A stretch of DNA of 64,000 nucleotides from Corallococcus sp. EGB (GCF_019968905.1 NZ_CP079946.1:248001-312000), one strand, 5' to 3'; numbered from the stretch's first letter, positions 1 to 11,712 are shown. The notes: a model not told the origin generated them from the letters alone. Program-made: numbers and translations.

Positions 1-1
1 G

Positions 2-817
2 TTGCTGGTGGCTCCTTCCTTCGGCGGCGCCGACCCCGTCTGCGCCGTGCACCCCGAGTGGCGCAGCGTGGCCACGTGCCAGCGCTGCGGCGCGTTCGCC
101 TGTGCCCGCTGCCTGCGCCAGGGGCCGGAGGGCGCCATCTGCGCGACCTGCCACGAGCGTGAGCCCCTGGCCCCGCTGCCGTGGGACCAGCGCTCGGAGC
201 TGGGGCTGTTCAAGGCGTTCTGGCGGACGTGCTTCGGCATGTTGGTGCGGCCCGCGGACATCGTCCGGGGCGTCAACCCCGACGGGTCCGTGGGCAGCTC
301 CCTGGGCTTCGCGCTGCTGACGGCCATCGTCGGCTTCGTGCCCACGTGCCTCGCCTACCTGGTGCTCCTCGGCGCGGCCATGAGCTTCCTGCCCGGGCTG
401 AACTCGGGGGCGAGCGGCACGGATCCGAAGGCCGTGAGGCTGTGGGCGGTCGGGTTCATGGCGGTCTGGACCGTGCTCGTCCCCCTGTTTGCCACCGGCA
501 TCACCCTGGTGAACGCGGGCCTGGACCACCTCATCCTCCGCATGGGCGGCGTGACGCGCGGCTTCTCCGTGACCCTGCGCGCGTACGCCCTCTCCCAGGC
601 GCCGTACATCGCTGGCGTGATTCCCTTCGTCGCCTTGTACGCCGCGCCCTTCTGGGCCACGGGCCTGCGCCTCTACACGTACCGCACGCTGCACCGCACC
701 AGCTGGGGGACGGCGGTCGCGGGCGCGCTCGCGCTGCCCGTGCTCTCCACCTGCCTCTGCTGCGGCGGCTATGCCGCCTTCATGTTCTTCGCCTTCAAGA
801 GCGCCGGGAAGGTCTGA
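2..817 (+). CDS. Yip1-like membrane protein with N-terminal zinc-binding motif, 5' end uncertain
   Basis: The first ~55 residues carry a B-box-like set of Cys and His residues (CAVHPEW, CQRCGAFACARC, CATC), so a small zinc-binding module is likely. Four hydrophobic stretches follow at about residues 98-125, 147-170, 200-225 and 238-262, which fits a Yip1-type integral inner-membrane protein. The frame is open to the left edge. The TTG at position 2 may be internal, so the true start could lie outside the window. It converges on the lipoprotein gene after a 9-base gap. Its cellular role is not known to me; zinc-ribbon plus Yip1 combinations recur in myxobacteria as hypothetical membrane proteins. 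Confidence 0.7.
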   Translation: MLVAPSFGGADPVCAVHPEWRSVATCQRCGAFACARCLRQGPEGAICATCHEREPLAPLPWDQRSELGLFKAFWRTCFGMLVRPADIVRGVNPDGSVGSSLGFALLTAIVGFVPTCLAYLVLLGAAMSFLPGLNSGASGTDPKAVRLWAVGFMAVWTVLVPLFATGITLVNAGLDHLILRMGGVTRGFSVTLRAYALSQAPYIAGVIPFVALYAAPFWATGLRLYTYRTLHRTSWGTAVAGALALPVLSTCLCCGGYAAFMFFAFKSAGKV

Positions 818-826
818 CGGCGCGCC

Positions 827-1897
827 TTACTGCTGCCCGGAGGCCGCCGTGGCCCCGTGCGGCACCAGCGACGCGGGCTCCGGCCAGAAGCGCGCGGCCC
901 GCAGGCCGTCGAAGGACGCCGCCAGGCGCCGCGTGCCCACGTCGTAGACGCGCGCCTGCGTCTCGCCCGCGAGCAGCAGCAGGTCCCCGCGCGCCAGCAC
1001 CCGCACGGGGCTGTGGGGAGGCAGGGCGAGCCCCTCGGGTTCCGCCAGGTGGCCGTCCTCCACCTCCCAGCGCACCGGCATCATCAGCGCGGTCTGCTCG
1101 CCCACGGTCCGCCACGCGAACAGCGGGCCGCCCCGCGACTCCACGCGCGCCCAGCCGCCGAACACGTCATGGCCCCGGTGGGGCACCACGGCATCCAGCC
1201 GGGCCGCGTCCTGGCTGTCCTCGTCCAGGCCCTGCGCCACCAGCGCGTCCGCGTCCCCGGCCACCGTGGAGGACGCCAGCATCTCCGTCGTGGAGAGCTC
1301 GAACACCGCGTCCGCGTCGTCGCGGGTGGCCACCGTCTCGATGCGCTTCCAGGCCCCCGCCTCCAGCCGGTACGCGTGCGCGAGCCCTGGCCCTTCCGCC
1401 ATCTCAGGGATGGGGATGCGCCGGCCCTCGAAGAGGAAGTCGTCCTCGCGCCGCACCAGCTCGCCCGTGTACGCGGTCAGCGCCACCAGCCGCCCCACCG
1501 AGTCGAACCCCACGGCGCCCGTCAGCCCCTCCTCCGGCAACAGCTGCGCCGCGCCCTGGCCGGACGTCAGGTCCACGGTCCACACCCGCCCGGGCCCCCG
1601 CGCGCTGCCGGCCGGGTCGCGCACCGCCGCGTGCTTGCCGTCCGGGCTCCACGCCAGTTGCAGCCCCTCGCACGCCGCGTCCACGGTGACCAGGGCCCTG
1701 CGTCTGCCGTCCGACTCCAGTCGCAGCCAGGTACAGCCCGACGGCGCCACGTCCTGGAGCACCGACAGTGAAAACGGCGCCACCTTCACCCGGGCCGCCT
1801 CCGGCGTGGGGGCGGGCGCGGCCGCGGAGGCCTCCGGGGGCTTCTGGCAGGCGCTCATGAAGAGCAGGGCGCTGACGAGGCTCGAGGTGCGGACCAT
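827..1897 (-). CDS. Lipoprotein with propeller-like repeats, unknown function
   Basis: The protein is 356 aa and starts with a lipoprotein signal whose lipobox ends at MSAC (Cys 17). An Ala/Pro-rich linker follows. The body has WD40/TolB-like phrases (LQLAWSPDGKHAAVRD, GAVGFDSVGRLVALT), so a beta-propeller exposed to the periplasm or outer membrane is likely. The ATG is supported by a GGAGGAG Shine-Dalgarno six bases upstream. I recognise no catalytic motif. It probably binds a partner or senses something, but that is inference only. Confidence 0.7.
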   Translation of the reverse strand: MVRTSSLVSALLFMSACQKPPEASAAAPAPTPEAARVKVAPFSLSVLQDVAPSGCTWLRLESDGRRRALVTVDAACEGLQLAWSPDGKHAAVRDPAGSARGPGRVWTVDLTSGQGAAQLLPEEGLTGAVGFDSVGRLVALTAYTGELVRREDDFLFEGRRIPIPEMAEGPGLAHAYRLEAGAWKRIETVATRDDADAVFELSTTEMLASSTVAGDADALVAQGLDEDSQDAARLDAVVPHRGHDVFGGWARVESRGGPLFAWRTVGEQTALMMPVRWEVEDGHLAEPEGLALPPHSPVRVLARGDLLLLAGETQARVYDVGTRRLAASFDGLRAARFWPEPASLVPHGATAASGQQ

Positions 1898-2017
1898 GTT
1901 GAACTCCTCCCGGAAAAAGATGACCTCAAAGGAATATGTCAGAGCACCAGGGGCGAGCGGAAGGCTCCCGGTGCCTGCATGGAGAGGTCGGAGGAGTGGA
2001 TCAGCCCCGTCGCGCGG

Positions 2018-2674
2018 CTACAGGGCCATGTACGCGCGGGCCGCGGGGACGGAGTAGAACCTGCCCTCTGGCAGGACATACGCGGTGAGCTTTCCGCCGT
2101 AGACGCAGCCGGAGTCCAGGCCCACCGCGAAGGGGTGCTGCTGCAGGCCGCGCATGGCGTCGTGGCCGAAGATGACCAGCTCCGGGCCCTTCCAGAGGCT
2201 GCCCCACGGCGCCCCCGCCTCCAGCCGCTTCGACGGCGTCCCGTCCGCCGCGATGCTGCGCAGGTTGAAGAGGAACTCCTCCTTCTGCTCCTCCAGCGCC
2301 ACGCCCGGCACCAGCCCCGCGTGCACCGCCACCGCGTTCAGCTCCGGGAAGCGCAGATAGGAGGGCAGTCTCTCCATCCAGGCCCAGTCCGCGGCGCTCA
2401 GCGTGTCCAGCACCTGCCGGTGCTCCGGCTTGAGCTTCTTGCCCTTCGCCGCGCGGCCGCCGTGCCAGCGCAGCACGTGCGCGTCGTGGTTGCCCTTCAC
2501 CGCCAGGAAGCCGTGCTCGCGCGCCCGCAGCACCACGCCCGCCGAGTCCGGCCCCTTCGCCACCAGGTCGCCCACCAGCACCACCCGGTCGCCAGGCTTC
2601 CAGTCACACGCCTTCAGGAGCGCGTCCAGCTCGGCGGAACAGCCGTGCACATCTCCGATGAAGAGCGTTCGCAT
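2018..2674 (-). CDS. Metallophosphoesterase, ApaH/PrpA-like
   Basis: At 218 aa this matches the size of small PPP-type phosphatases. The dinuclear-metal motifs appear in order: GDVHG at residues 8-12, GDLVAKGPDS near 36-45, GNHD near 61-64, HAGLVPG near 118-124, and GHDA near the C-terminal third. These are the signatures of bis(5'-nucleosyl)-tetraphosphatases and related Ser/Thr protein phosphatases. The sequence cannot separate Ap4A hydrolysis from protein dephosphorylation. It is probably cytoplasmic, as there is no signal peptide. The ATG is preceded by a G-rich SD-like stretch very close to the start. Confidence 0.85.
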   Translation of the reverse strand: MRTLFIGDVHGCSAELDALLKACDWKPGDRVVLVGDLVAKGPDSAGVVLRAREHGFLAVKGNHDAHVLRWHGGRAAKGKKLKPEHRQVLDTLSAADWAWMERLPSYLRFPELNAVAVHAGLVPGVALEEQKEEFLFNLRSIAADGTPSKRLEAGAPWGSLWKGPELVIFGHDAMRGLQQHPFAVGLDSGCVYGGKLTAYVLPEGRFYSVPAARAYMAL

Positions 2675-2760
2675 CTCCCCCTCTCTTTAACGCACTGTCC
2701 GCGAATGCCTTGCCCGGATTCTCGGGAGGCTCGCGTGCGGACGGGCGCTCGCGCGCCGCG

Positions 2761-3657
2761 TTACTCGGAGGGCGTGCGCAGCAGGCGGCTCAGGCTCACG
2801 TCCAACTGGCTGGAGATGAGCCGAAGCACGCTGTCCAACTGCGAACGCGTCAGCCGCAGCCGCTCGGTCAGCCGCTGCCGCGTTCCGTCCAGCAGCTCCT
2901 CCTGCGCGCCCACCACCCACCGCGCCGCCGTGGAGCGATGCACGCCGTAGAGGGCCCCCAGCTGGTCGATGCCCAGCCCATCCAGGTATTTCAGCCTCAG
3001 GAAGTTGCGCTGCCGGGCGGACAGCGCCGCCAGCGCGGCCTGGAAGGACGCGCTGAACTCCGCGCGGTACGTCTGCTTGAGGTACGCCAGCTCCGGGTCG
3101 TCCCCGGGCGCCACCAGCATGGACAGGTCGCCGTCCTCCGACTGCGCCTGCCCCGAGCGCTGCCGCTGCCAGTCCAGCGCCAGCCACAGCGCCGCCGCGC
3201 GCACCCAGCCCGCCAGCGGCCCCGTGCCCGGGTACGCCGCCAGCCGCGCCGGGGCCTCCGCGCTGCCCACCAGCATCCGCTGCCGGAGCGCCTGGCGGAC
3301 CTCGTCCAGCCCGGCCGGGGGCAGCTTCAGCCGCGCCACCGCCGCGTCCACCTCCGGCATCAGGCGCTGCTCGAAGGTGGTCAGCGCCGCGGGCACCCCG
3401 TCCGCCGCCGCCCGGGCCAGGTACACGTCCGCCAGGTGCAGCCTGCCCCAGGCGTCCTCGTGGCCGTCCGCGGGCACCAGCCGGGCCAGGTGCGCGGCGA
3501 AGCGCGGCCCCTCCAGCGCGATGTCCGGCCAGGACCGCTGGGCCGCGTCCAGGGCCTGGGCCAGCCGCTCCTGGAGGACGGAGAGCGCGCCTGCCGGCTC
3601 CGTCTTTCCTCGGGCGGTCATGAAGGCCTGGGCTAGGGGCAATTCCGGGGAGGCCAC
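2761..3657 (-). CDS. Atypical sigma-70-family (ECF-like) sigma factor
   Basis: This is a 298-aa protein. The C-terminal third has a region-4-like helix-turn-helix: LSARQRNFLRLKYLDGLGID followed by LGALYGVHRSTAARWV. It then has a further ~50-residue helical tail. The N-terminal part is longer than in ordinary ECF factors and only weakly resembles region 2. Such long sigma-like proteins are frequent in Myxococcaceae and often regulate with Ser/Thr kinases; no kinase gene is adjacent here. The start is a GTG at 3657; an in-frame ATG at 3621 is the alternative, and neither has a clear SD. A DNA-binding transcription role is likely, but whether it recruits core polymerase is inferred. Confidence 0.65.
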   Translation of the reverse strand: MASPELPLAQAFMTARGKTEPAGALSVLQERLAQALDAAQRSWPDIALEGPRFAAHLARLVPADGHEDAWGRLHLADVYLARAAADGVPAALTTFEQRLMPEVDAAVARLKLPPAGLDEVRQALRQRMLVGSAEAPARLAAYPGTGPLAGWVRAAALWLALDWQRQRSGQAQSEDGDLSMLVAPGDDPELAYLKQTYRAEFSASFQAALAALSARQRNFLRLKYLDGLGIDQLGALYGVHRSTAARWVVGAQEELLDGTRQRLTERLRLTRSQLDSVLRLISSQLDVSLSRLLRTPSE

Positions 3658-3914
3658 GGATGGAACACTACCATCGGCCCCTGTCGCGCCGCCGTGTCAC
3701 CCGTCATGTCGCGCAGACGCTCCCACCTCTCAGGTGTCCCACGGGACACGCTCTCGCGCCGCGCGTGTCCACCCGCGCACGCCCCCCTGGCCGTACGGGG
3801 CTGCCCCGTCCGCCCTCGTCCGCCCGAGCGGCATCCAGGCCCCGCGGCCCTCCGGCCACGGCCGCCCATGGCCTGCGCTTTGCTGGTAGAGCCCTCCAGG
3901 ACGTTGCCTGGTGC

Positions 3915-3919
3915 GGAGG
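3915..3919 (+). promoter_or_regulatory. Shine-Dalgarno deciding the alr start
   Basis: A perfect GGAGG lies seven bases before the GTG at 3927. It fixes the alanine racemase start well downstream of the first in-frame start of the open frame. Confidence 0.7.
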
Positions 3920-3926
3920 TACGAAC

Positions 3927-5156
3927 GTGGAGGAAGTCAGTGGTGGGCTCGGAGCCGGGCTCGGAGCCGGGCCGGGTGACGCGGTGTACTCCTCGTGGCT
4001 GGAGGTGAGCGCGTCCCACCTCCAGCACAACGTGGCGGCGTTCCGCGCGCTGGAGTCCTCTGGCCCGACGCCCAGGGCGCTGGGCGTGGTGCTCAAGGGC
4101 AACGCGTACGGCCACGGCCTGGCCCAGGTGCTGCCGCTGGTGCACGCGGGCGTGGACGTCCTCTACTTCATCGCGCCGCAGGACGCGCTCACGGTGCGCG
4201 CGCACGAGTCCGCGCACGGCCTGCCCGCGCGGCAGGTGGTGGTGCTGGGCGCGGTGGCCCCGGAGGAGGCCGTCGTGCTGGCGCGCCAGGGCATCGACGT
4301 GGTGGTGGCGGACCGCTCCTGGGCGGACGCGGTGCCCGCCCTGCGCGCGGCGAAGCTGCCGCGCCCCCTGCGCGTGCACGTGCACATCGACACGGGGCTG
4401 GGCCGCGAGGGCTTCACGCTGGACCAGCTGCCGCGTGAGACGCGGTTCCTCGCGGACGCGCCGGACGTGTTCGAGCCGGTGGGCGTGCTCAGCCACTTCG
4501 CCAACACGGAGGACGTGACGGAGCAGGGCTACGCGCTGGCGCAACTGGATGCGTTCGAGACGGCGCTGAAGCACCTGGACGCCCAGCTCAGGCCCTCGAA
4601 GCCGTTACAGCGGCACATCGCCGCGAGCGCCGCGGCGCTGGTGCTGCCCCGGGCGCGCTACGAGGCCGCTCGCGTGGGCATCTCGCTGTACGGGCTGTGG
4701 CCGTCCCCGGAGACGCGGCTGTCCGCGCGGCTGGTGCTGGGGGAGCTGCCGGTGCTCAAGCCGGTGCTGTCGTGGCGGTGCAGGAGCCAGGTGGTGAAGT
4801 GGCTGCCGGCGGGCGCCTACGTGGGCTACGGCTGCACGTACCGCTGCCCGGAGCCCACGCGCATCGCCGTCCTGCCGGTGGGCTACTACGACGGCTACCC
4901 GCGCCTCGCGTCCGGCAAGGCGCACGTGCTGGTGAACGGGCGGCGGTGCGCGGTGCTGGGGCGCGTGATGATGAACCACCTGATGGTGGACGTGACGCGC
5001 GCGACGAATGACGAGCGCCCCGTGACGGCCACGCTCCTGGGCCGCGACGGCGAGGAGTCCGTGTCCGCCGAGGCCCTGGCCGGCTGGGCGCAGACCATCC
5101 ACTACGAGCTGGTGACGCGCCTGGGCGCGCACCTGCGCCGCGTGGTGGTGGAGTAG
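3927..5156 (+). CDS. alr: Alanine racemase
   Basis: This PLP enzyme interconverts L- and D-alanine and supplies D-Ala for peptidoglycan. The 409-aa product has the PLP-lysine motif VVLKGNAYGHG with Lys 57. The second-base tyrosine motif is AYVGYGCTY near residues 297-304 (Tyr 301 aligned to the YG motif). The TIM-barrel hallmark HIDTGLGREGF and the C-terminal beta-domain motif VGYYDGYPR are also present. Length is slightly above the usual 360-390 because of a Gly/Ala-rich N-terminal extension (GLGAGLGAGPG) encoded by a short tandem DNA repeat. It stands alone and converges on the acyltransferase gene. Confidence 0.95.
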   Translation: MEEVSGGLGAGLGAGPGDAVYSSWLEVSASHLQHNVAAFRALESSGPTPRALGVVLKGNAYGHGLAQVLPLVHAGVDVLYFIAPQDALTVRAHESAHGLPARQVVVLGAVAPEEAVVLARQGIDVVVADRSWADAVPALRAAKLPRPLRVHVHIDTGLGREGFTLDQLPRETRFLADAPDVFEPVGVLSHFANTEDVTEQGYALAQLDAFETALKHLDAQLRPSKPLQRHIAASAAALVLPRARYEAARVGISLYGLWPSPETRLSARLVLGELPVLKPVLSWRCRSQVVKWLPAGAYVGYGCTYRCPEPTRIAVLPVGYYDGYPRLASGKAHVLVNGRRCAVLGRVMMNHLMVDVTRATNDERPVTATLLGRDGEESVSAEALAGWAQTIHYELVTRLGAHLRRVVVE

Positions 5157-5182
5157 CGCTCCTTCGCCGGGGAGCGCGCTAC
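5153..5182. terminator. Hairpin between convergent alr and acyltransferase genes
   Basis: An inverted repeat begins in the alr stop codon and ends in the stop codon of the opposing gene. The core is a 7-bp stem (GCGCTCC/GGAGCGC) around a short loop. It could serve both strands. There is no T-tract, so intrinsic termination is only a suggestion. Confidence 0.4.
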
Positions 5183-6099
5183 TCCCGCGGCGTGCCCTCG
5201 GTGAGCCCGGACGAGGGCGCCGTCACCGGCGCCGGGGGCTGCACCTTCCAGCGGCGGTGCAGCCACAGCCACTGCTCCGGGTGCCTGCGGATGGCGCGCT
5301 CCAGCGCCGCGGTGACGCGCGCGGTGTGCTCGGTGATGGGGTCCGCGCACTCGCCGGGCCCGGGCGGGAGGATGGGGCCCTCTATCTCCAGCATGTAGCG
5401 CGCGCCGGGGCCCGGAGGCCGCACGCCCATCACCACGAACACCGGCACGCCCGTGCGCTCGGCGGCCACCGCCATGGCGGGCGTCGTGGACGCGAGCCGC
5501 CCGAAGAAGGGCACGAACACCGCGGACTTCGCGGGCAGCGCCTGGTCCAGCAGCATGTACGCGGACTCGCCGCGGTTCACCGCGTCCGTAATCTCCTGGA
5601 TGGCGCCCTTCGGGTAGATGAGCCCCGCGCCCGCGTCCAGCCGGTTCTGCGCGATGCGCGTGTTCAGCGCGCCCTTGAGCGGCCGCACCAGCGCGTTGAG
5701 CGGGATGCCCCAGCGGATCAGCATCTGGCCCACCAGCTCCCAGTTGCCGAAGTGCGCCGTCACCAGCAGCGCGCCCTTGCCCGTGGCCACGTGCGCCTTC
5801 AGCGCCGCGAACGCCTCCTCCCCCACGATGCCCTGCTGGTCCCAGTCCGGCGTCATCCGGTCCCCGGACGGCAGGGACTCCACCACCACGCGCGCCATGG
5901 TGAGGTACGCGCCTCGCGCGATGGCGTGGCGCTCGGCTTCACTCTTCTCCGGCATCGCCTGCGCCAGGTTGTCCAGCGCCACCTTGCGGCGGATGCCCAG
6001 CGTGTAGGCCAGGTTCGCCACGAAGCGCGCGAGCGCATCCCGCGCCTTCGGTGACAGGGCCGTGAGCAGCGCCCAGACGCCGCGCGTCAGGAACGCCAT
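5179..6099 (-). CDS. Lysophospholipid acyltransferase, LpxL/HtrB family
   Basis: The family transfers a secondary acyl chain to Kdo2-lipid A or a related acceptor at the inner membrane. The 306-aa product has the family's catalytic block TAHFGNWE, a variant of HX4D/E typical for this family, near residue 120. It also has the PLKGALNTRIAQNRLDAGA substrate-binding segment and LLDQALPAKSAVFVPFFGR. An N-terminal hydrophobic anchor is present. The frame is open further upstream; I chose the ATG at 6099, where family similarity begins, although no strong SD is visible. In myxobacteria it could act in lipid A or ornithine-lipid synthesis; the substrate is not decided by the sequence. Confidence 0.88.
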   Translation of the reverse strand: MAFLTRGVWALLTALSPKARDALARFVANLAYTLGIRRKVALDNLAQAMPEKSEAERHAIARGAYLTMARVVVESLPSGDRMTPDWDQQGIVGEEAFAALKAHVATGKGALLVTAHFGNWELVGQMLIRWGIPLNALVRPLKGALNTRIAQNRLDAGAGLIYPKGAIQEITDAVNRGESAYMLLDQALPAKSAVFVPFFGRLASTTPAMAVAAERTGVPVFVVMGVRPPGPGARYMLEIEGPILPPGPGECADPITEHTARVTAALERAIRRHPEQWLWLHRRWKVQPPAPVTAPSSGLTEGTPRE

Positions 6100-6311
6100 G
6101 ATGGGGCCCGGCGGCGAACCGATGATGCGGCGCAGGTGCTCCGGCGGCCTTTTCCCCTCGGGAGGGGTGTTCGTTTGCGGTGACAGCGGATGCGAAGAGA
6201 GGGGAGCGGACACGGCGGCGCACTCCACCGCGAACAGGACCTGACAGCAAGGTCACGCACTGAATGCGCATCGCTACCTTGGCAGGCTGCTCTGGTCCAG
6301 ACTGCGTGGCC

Positions 6312-9065
<2,754 letters not shown>

Positions 9066-9083
9066 CCTGCCGCTGAAACGACG

Positions 9084-9117
9084 CCGGGTCCGCGTGCACG
9101 GCAGCGCGCGGACCCGG
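9084..9117. terminator. Perfect 11-bp stem between convergent genes
   Basis: CCGGGTCCGCG pairs exactly with CGCGGACCCGG across a 12-base loop, in the gap between the aminopeptidase and the enoyl-CoA hydratase genes. It can fold on both strands, but no T-tract follows. Confidence 0.55.
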
Positions 9118-9149
9118 TGGAGCTGCCTTCGTCGCGAAGCGAGCGGGGA

Positions 9150-9902
9150 CTACTTCCGGCCGCGCGACATGAAGGACATGAAGGCCTCCTTCGCTTCGTC
9201 GGACGCGAGGCGCTGGACGAACTCTTCGCCCTCGCGCTTGAGGGCGGACTCCACCTGCTCGCGCAGGGGGCCGCGGATGAGCGCCTTGGTCACCTTCAGG
9301 GCCTGGGCGGGACGCTGGGCCAGGGCGCGGGCGCGCTCGGTGGCCACGTCCTTCAGCTGCGCCTCCGGGACGGCCTTGTTGATGATGCCGGCGCGCAGCG
9401 CGGTGGCCGCGTCGAACGGGTCTCCGAAGAGCAGCAGCTCCGACGCCAGCGCGAAGCCCGCCGCGCGCGGCAGCAGCAGGCTGCTGGCGCCTTCCGCGCA
9501 CAGGCCCAGGTTGACGAAGGGCATGGCGAAGCGCGCCTTCTCCCCGGCCACCACGTAGTCGCAGTGCAGGAGCATGGTGGTGCCGATGCCCACCGCCGCG
9601 CCCTCCACCGCCGCGAGCACGGGCTTGGCCATGCCGGCCAGGGCGCGCAGGTAGCGGAACACGGCGCTGTCCTCGCCCGTGGGCGGGTGCTCCAGGAAGT
9701 CGCCAATGTCGTTGCCCGCCGTGAACGCGCCGCCCGCGCCGGACAGGAGCACCACCCGCACGTCGTCGCGGCGCTCCGCCTCCTGGAGGGCGGCGGTGGC
9801 GGCTTCATACATGGCGTGGGTGAAGGCGTTCTTCTTCTCCGGCCGGTTGAAGGTGACGGAGAAGACCCCGGCGTCGAGCTGCGTCAGAAGCGTGTCGGAC
9901 AT
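9150..9902 (-). CDS. Enoyl-CoA hydratase/isomerase family protein
   Basis: The 250-aa crotonase-fold protein has the oxyanion-hole regions RPEKKNAFT and GAFTAGNDIGDF, and the block EGAAVGIGTTMLLHCD. In the active-site segment, FVNLGLCAEGASSLLLPR keeps only the second acidic residue (CAEG). The first one usual for hydratases is replaced (FVNLG). This is the pattern of delta3-delta2-enoyl-CoA isomerases (ECI/PECI type), so isomerisation of unsaturated fatty acyl-CoA in beta-oxidation is more likely than hydration. The sequence ends in SRGRK, not a useful signal. It lies 11 bases downstream of the PRPP-synthetase-like gene on the same strand. Confidence 0.85.
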   Translation of the reverse strand: MSDTLLTQLDAGVFSVTFNRPEKKNAFTHAMYEAATAALQEAERRDDVRVVLLSGAGGAFTAGNDIGDFLEHPPTGEDSAVFRYLRALAGMAKPVLAAVEGAAVGIGTTMLLHCDYVVAGEKARFAMPFVNLGLCAEGASSLLLPRAAGFALASELLLFGDPFDAATALRAGIINKAVPEAQLKDVATERARALAQRPAQALKVTKALIRGPLREQVESALKREGEEFVQRLASDEAKEAFMSFMSRGRK

Positions 9903-9913
9903 GGTCGGGCAGC

Positions 9914-10825
9914 CTAACGCGCGTCGGGCCGCAGCGCGCGCATCAGCAGCGGGGCCAGCGTCACGACCTGATGGGGGAAGGGCAGGTCCTCCCGGGGCTC
10001 CACACTGTCCGTGCTGACCAGCCGCTTCACCGGCACGCCGCGCAGGCGCTCCAGCGCGGGGCCCACCAGGAGGGCGTGCGTGGTGGCGAGGATGAAGTCA
10101 TCCACGCACCCCTCGCCCTTCAGCTCCTTCGCCGCCGCCGCGAGCGTTCCGCCGGTGGACACCATGTCGTCCACCAGGATGGGGCGCATGCCGCGCACGT
10201 GGCCCAGGAAGCCGAGCGTCTCCACGTCGTTGCCGCTCAGCCGCGCCTTGTGCACCACCGCCCACGGACGGCCGAGCAGCTTCGCCAGCGCCTCCGCCCG
10301 CTTCACCGCGCCCAGGTCCGGCGCCACCACCACGGTGGTGTCCGTGACGTGGGGGCGCAGCGCGTCCGCCAAGAGCGGCAGCGCGGACAGGTGCTCCAGC
10401 GGTGCGCCGAAGCAGCCCTCCAGCGCCGGGTTGTGCAGGTCCACGGTGAACACCCGCGTGAAGCGGCCGTGGGACACCATGTCCGCCACCAGACGGCCGC
10501 CCAGGGGCTCACCCGGCCGGGCGCGGCGGTCCTGCCGCGCGTAACCGACATAGGGAATCACCGCCTCCAGCGAGGCCGCGCCCGCCCGCCAGCACGCGTC
10601 CGCGAGCAGGAGCAGCTCCATCAGGTTCTCCCCCACGGGCGGCGTGGAGGACTGGAGGACGACGACGCGGCGGCCGCGCACCTCCTCCGGGGGCACCTCG
10701 ATGTGCAGCTCTCCATCCGGAAAGCGCTCCCGCTTCACCCCCACCGGCGCCGAACCGAACGCCTGGGCGAGCGCTCGGCCGAGGTGGGGACTGGCACTGC
10801 CGACGACGAGGGCGATGGGCATCAT
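9914..10825 (-). CDS. Ribose-phosphate pyrophosphokinase-like protein
   Basis: The family makes PRPP from ribose 5-phosphate and ATP. The 303-aa protein shows FPDGELHIEV near the N-terminus, PYVGYARQDR, DLHNPALEGCF and the PRPP-binding loop ILVDDMVSTGGTL. All match Prs, although it is shorter than the usual ~315 aa and lacks parts of the classical hexamer sequence. It may be a secondary or archaeal-like Prs rather than the main housekeeping copy. Start is the first of two tandem ATGs. It is divergent from a second phosphoribosyl protein gene, 132 bases away, so a shared regulatory gap is plausible. Confidence 0.85.
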   Translation of the reverse strand: MMPIALVVGSASPHLGRALAQAFGSAPVGVKRERFPDGELHIEVPPEEVRGRRVVVLQSSTPPVGENLMELLLLADACWRAGAASLEAVIPYVGYARQDRRARPGEPLGGRLVADMVSHGRFTRVFTVDLHNPALEGCFGAPLEHLSALPLLADALRPHVTDTTVVVAPDLGAVKRAEALAKLLGRPWAVVHKARLSGNDVETLGFLGHVRGMRPILVDDMVSTGGTLAAAAKELKGEGCVDDFILATTHALLVGPALERLRGVPVKRLVSTDSVEPREDLPFPHQVVTLAPLLMRALRPDAR

Positions 10826-10957
10826 GGGGCGCACCCTAGCGCGGGAGCCGCTCGTGGTGCCCTGGCCTCCCGGGCATGCCGCCAGGAGAGCCGCTGTCCG
10901 TGCCTTCGCCGACACTCCCGTGGGCGAAGAACACCTTCCGGGAGTGGAGGCTGGCCA

Positions 10958-11656
10958 ATGCGTTTCCGGGACCGGGCGGAGGCGGGACAGAAGCTCGCGG
11001 GGGTGCTCGCGCCCTACCGCTCCGGGGACGCGTGCGTGCTGGGCCTGGCGCGCGGGGGGCTGCGCGTGGCGTACGAGGTGGCCCGGGCGCTGGGAGCCCC
11101 CCTGGACCTGTGGGTGGCGCGGCGGCTGCGCGAGCCGCAAGGCCGCCTCACCCTGGGCGCGGTGACGGAGGGCGGCGGGCTGTACCTGGATCCCCAGGCT
11201 GCTCGGCGGACGAAGGTGCCGGGGGAGGCGCTCCAGCGCTTCGTGCATGACGAGGTGGACGACGTGGAGCGGCAGGCCCGGCAGCTGCGAGGCGGCCTCA
11301 CGCCCCGCGTCCGCGGGTGCAGGGTGCTGCTGGTGGATGACGGGATGGTGACGGGCGCCACCGTGGCCGCGGCGCTCCTGGCGCTGAAGCAGCAGGGCGC
11401 GCGCCGGCGCGTGGTGGCGGTGGGCGTGGCGACGCCGCGCGCGCTGGAGCTCGTCCGGGGCCGCGCGGACGCGGTGCACGCGCTGCGCCTGGACCCCGCG
11501 CTGCGCGAGGTCTCCGACGCCTACGACGCCTTCCCCGCGCTCAACCAGGACGAGCTGCGGCGCTGGCTCACCCGCGCCCGGGAGGCCCACCCCGCGCGGG
11601 CGGAGGGCGTGGCGCCGGAGGTGGCGCCGGAGGTGGCGGGGGGCTGGTGGTTCTGA
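10958..11656 (+). CDS. Phosphoribosyltransferase-domain protein
   Basis: The 232-aa type-I PRTase fold has RDRAEAGQKLAGVL at the start, LARGGLRVAYEVA near residues 30-42, and the PRPP-binding motif VLLVDDGMVTGATVAAAL in the middle. These are found in stand-alone PRTases often fused or adjacent to dienelactone-hydrolase-like domains. No base-specific C-terminal hood is obvious, so the acceptor is unknown. The ATG is set by GGAGTGGAGG, with the core seven bases upstream. The C-terminal tail has a short repeat (APEVAPEV) and ends in GGWWF. Confidence 0.8.
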   Translation: MRFRDRAEAGQKLAGVLAPYRSGDACVLGLARGGLRVAYEVARALGAPLDLWVARRLREPQGRLTLGAVTEGGGLYLDPQAARRTKVPGEALQRFVHDEVDDVERQARQLRGGLTPRVRGCRVLLVDDGMVTGATVAAALLALKQQGARRRVVAVGVATPRALELVRGRADAVHALRLDPALREVSDAYDAFPALNQDELRRWLTRAREAHPARAEGVAPEVAPEVAGGWWF

Positions 11657-11712
11657 CGGACCGCGCGAGGGCAGGCGAAACGGCGAACGACGAGGACACG
11701 AGGAGAGGACCG

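Noticed and set aside
3660..3926. Upstream extension of the alanine racemase frame
   Set aside because: The GGAGG and GTG at 3927 mark the start; residues above show no racemase similarity.
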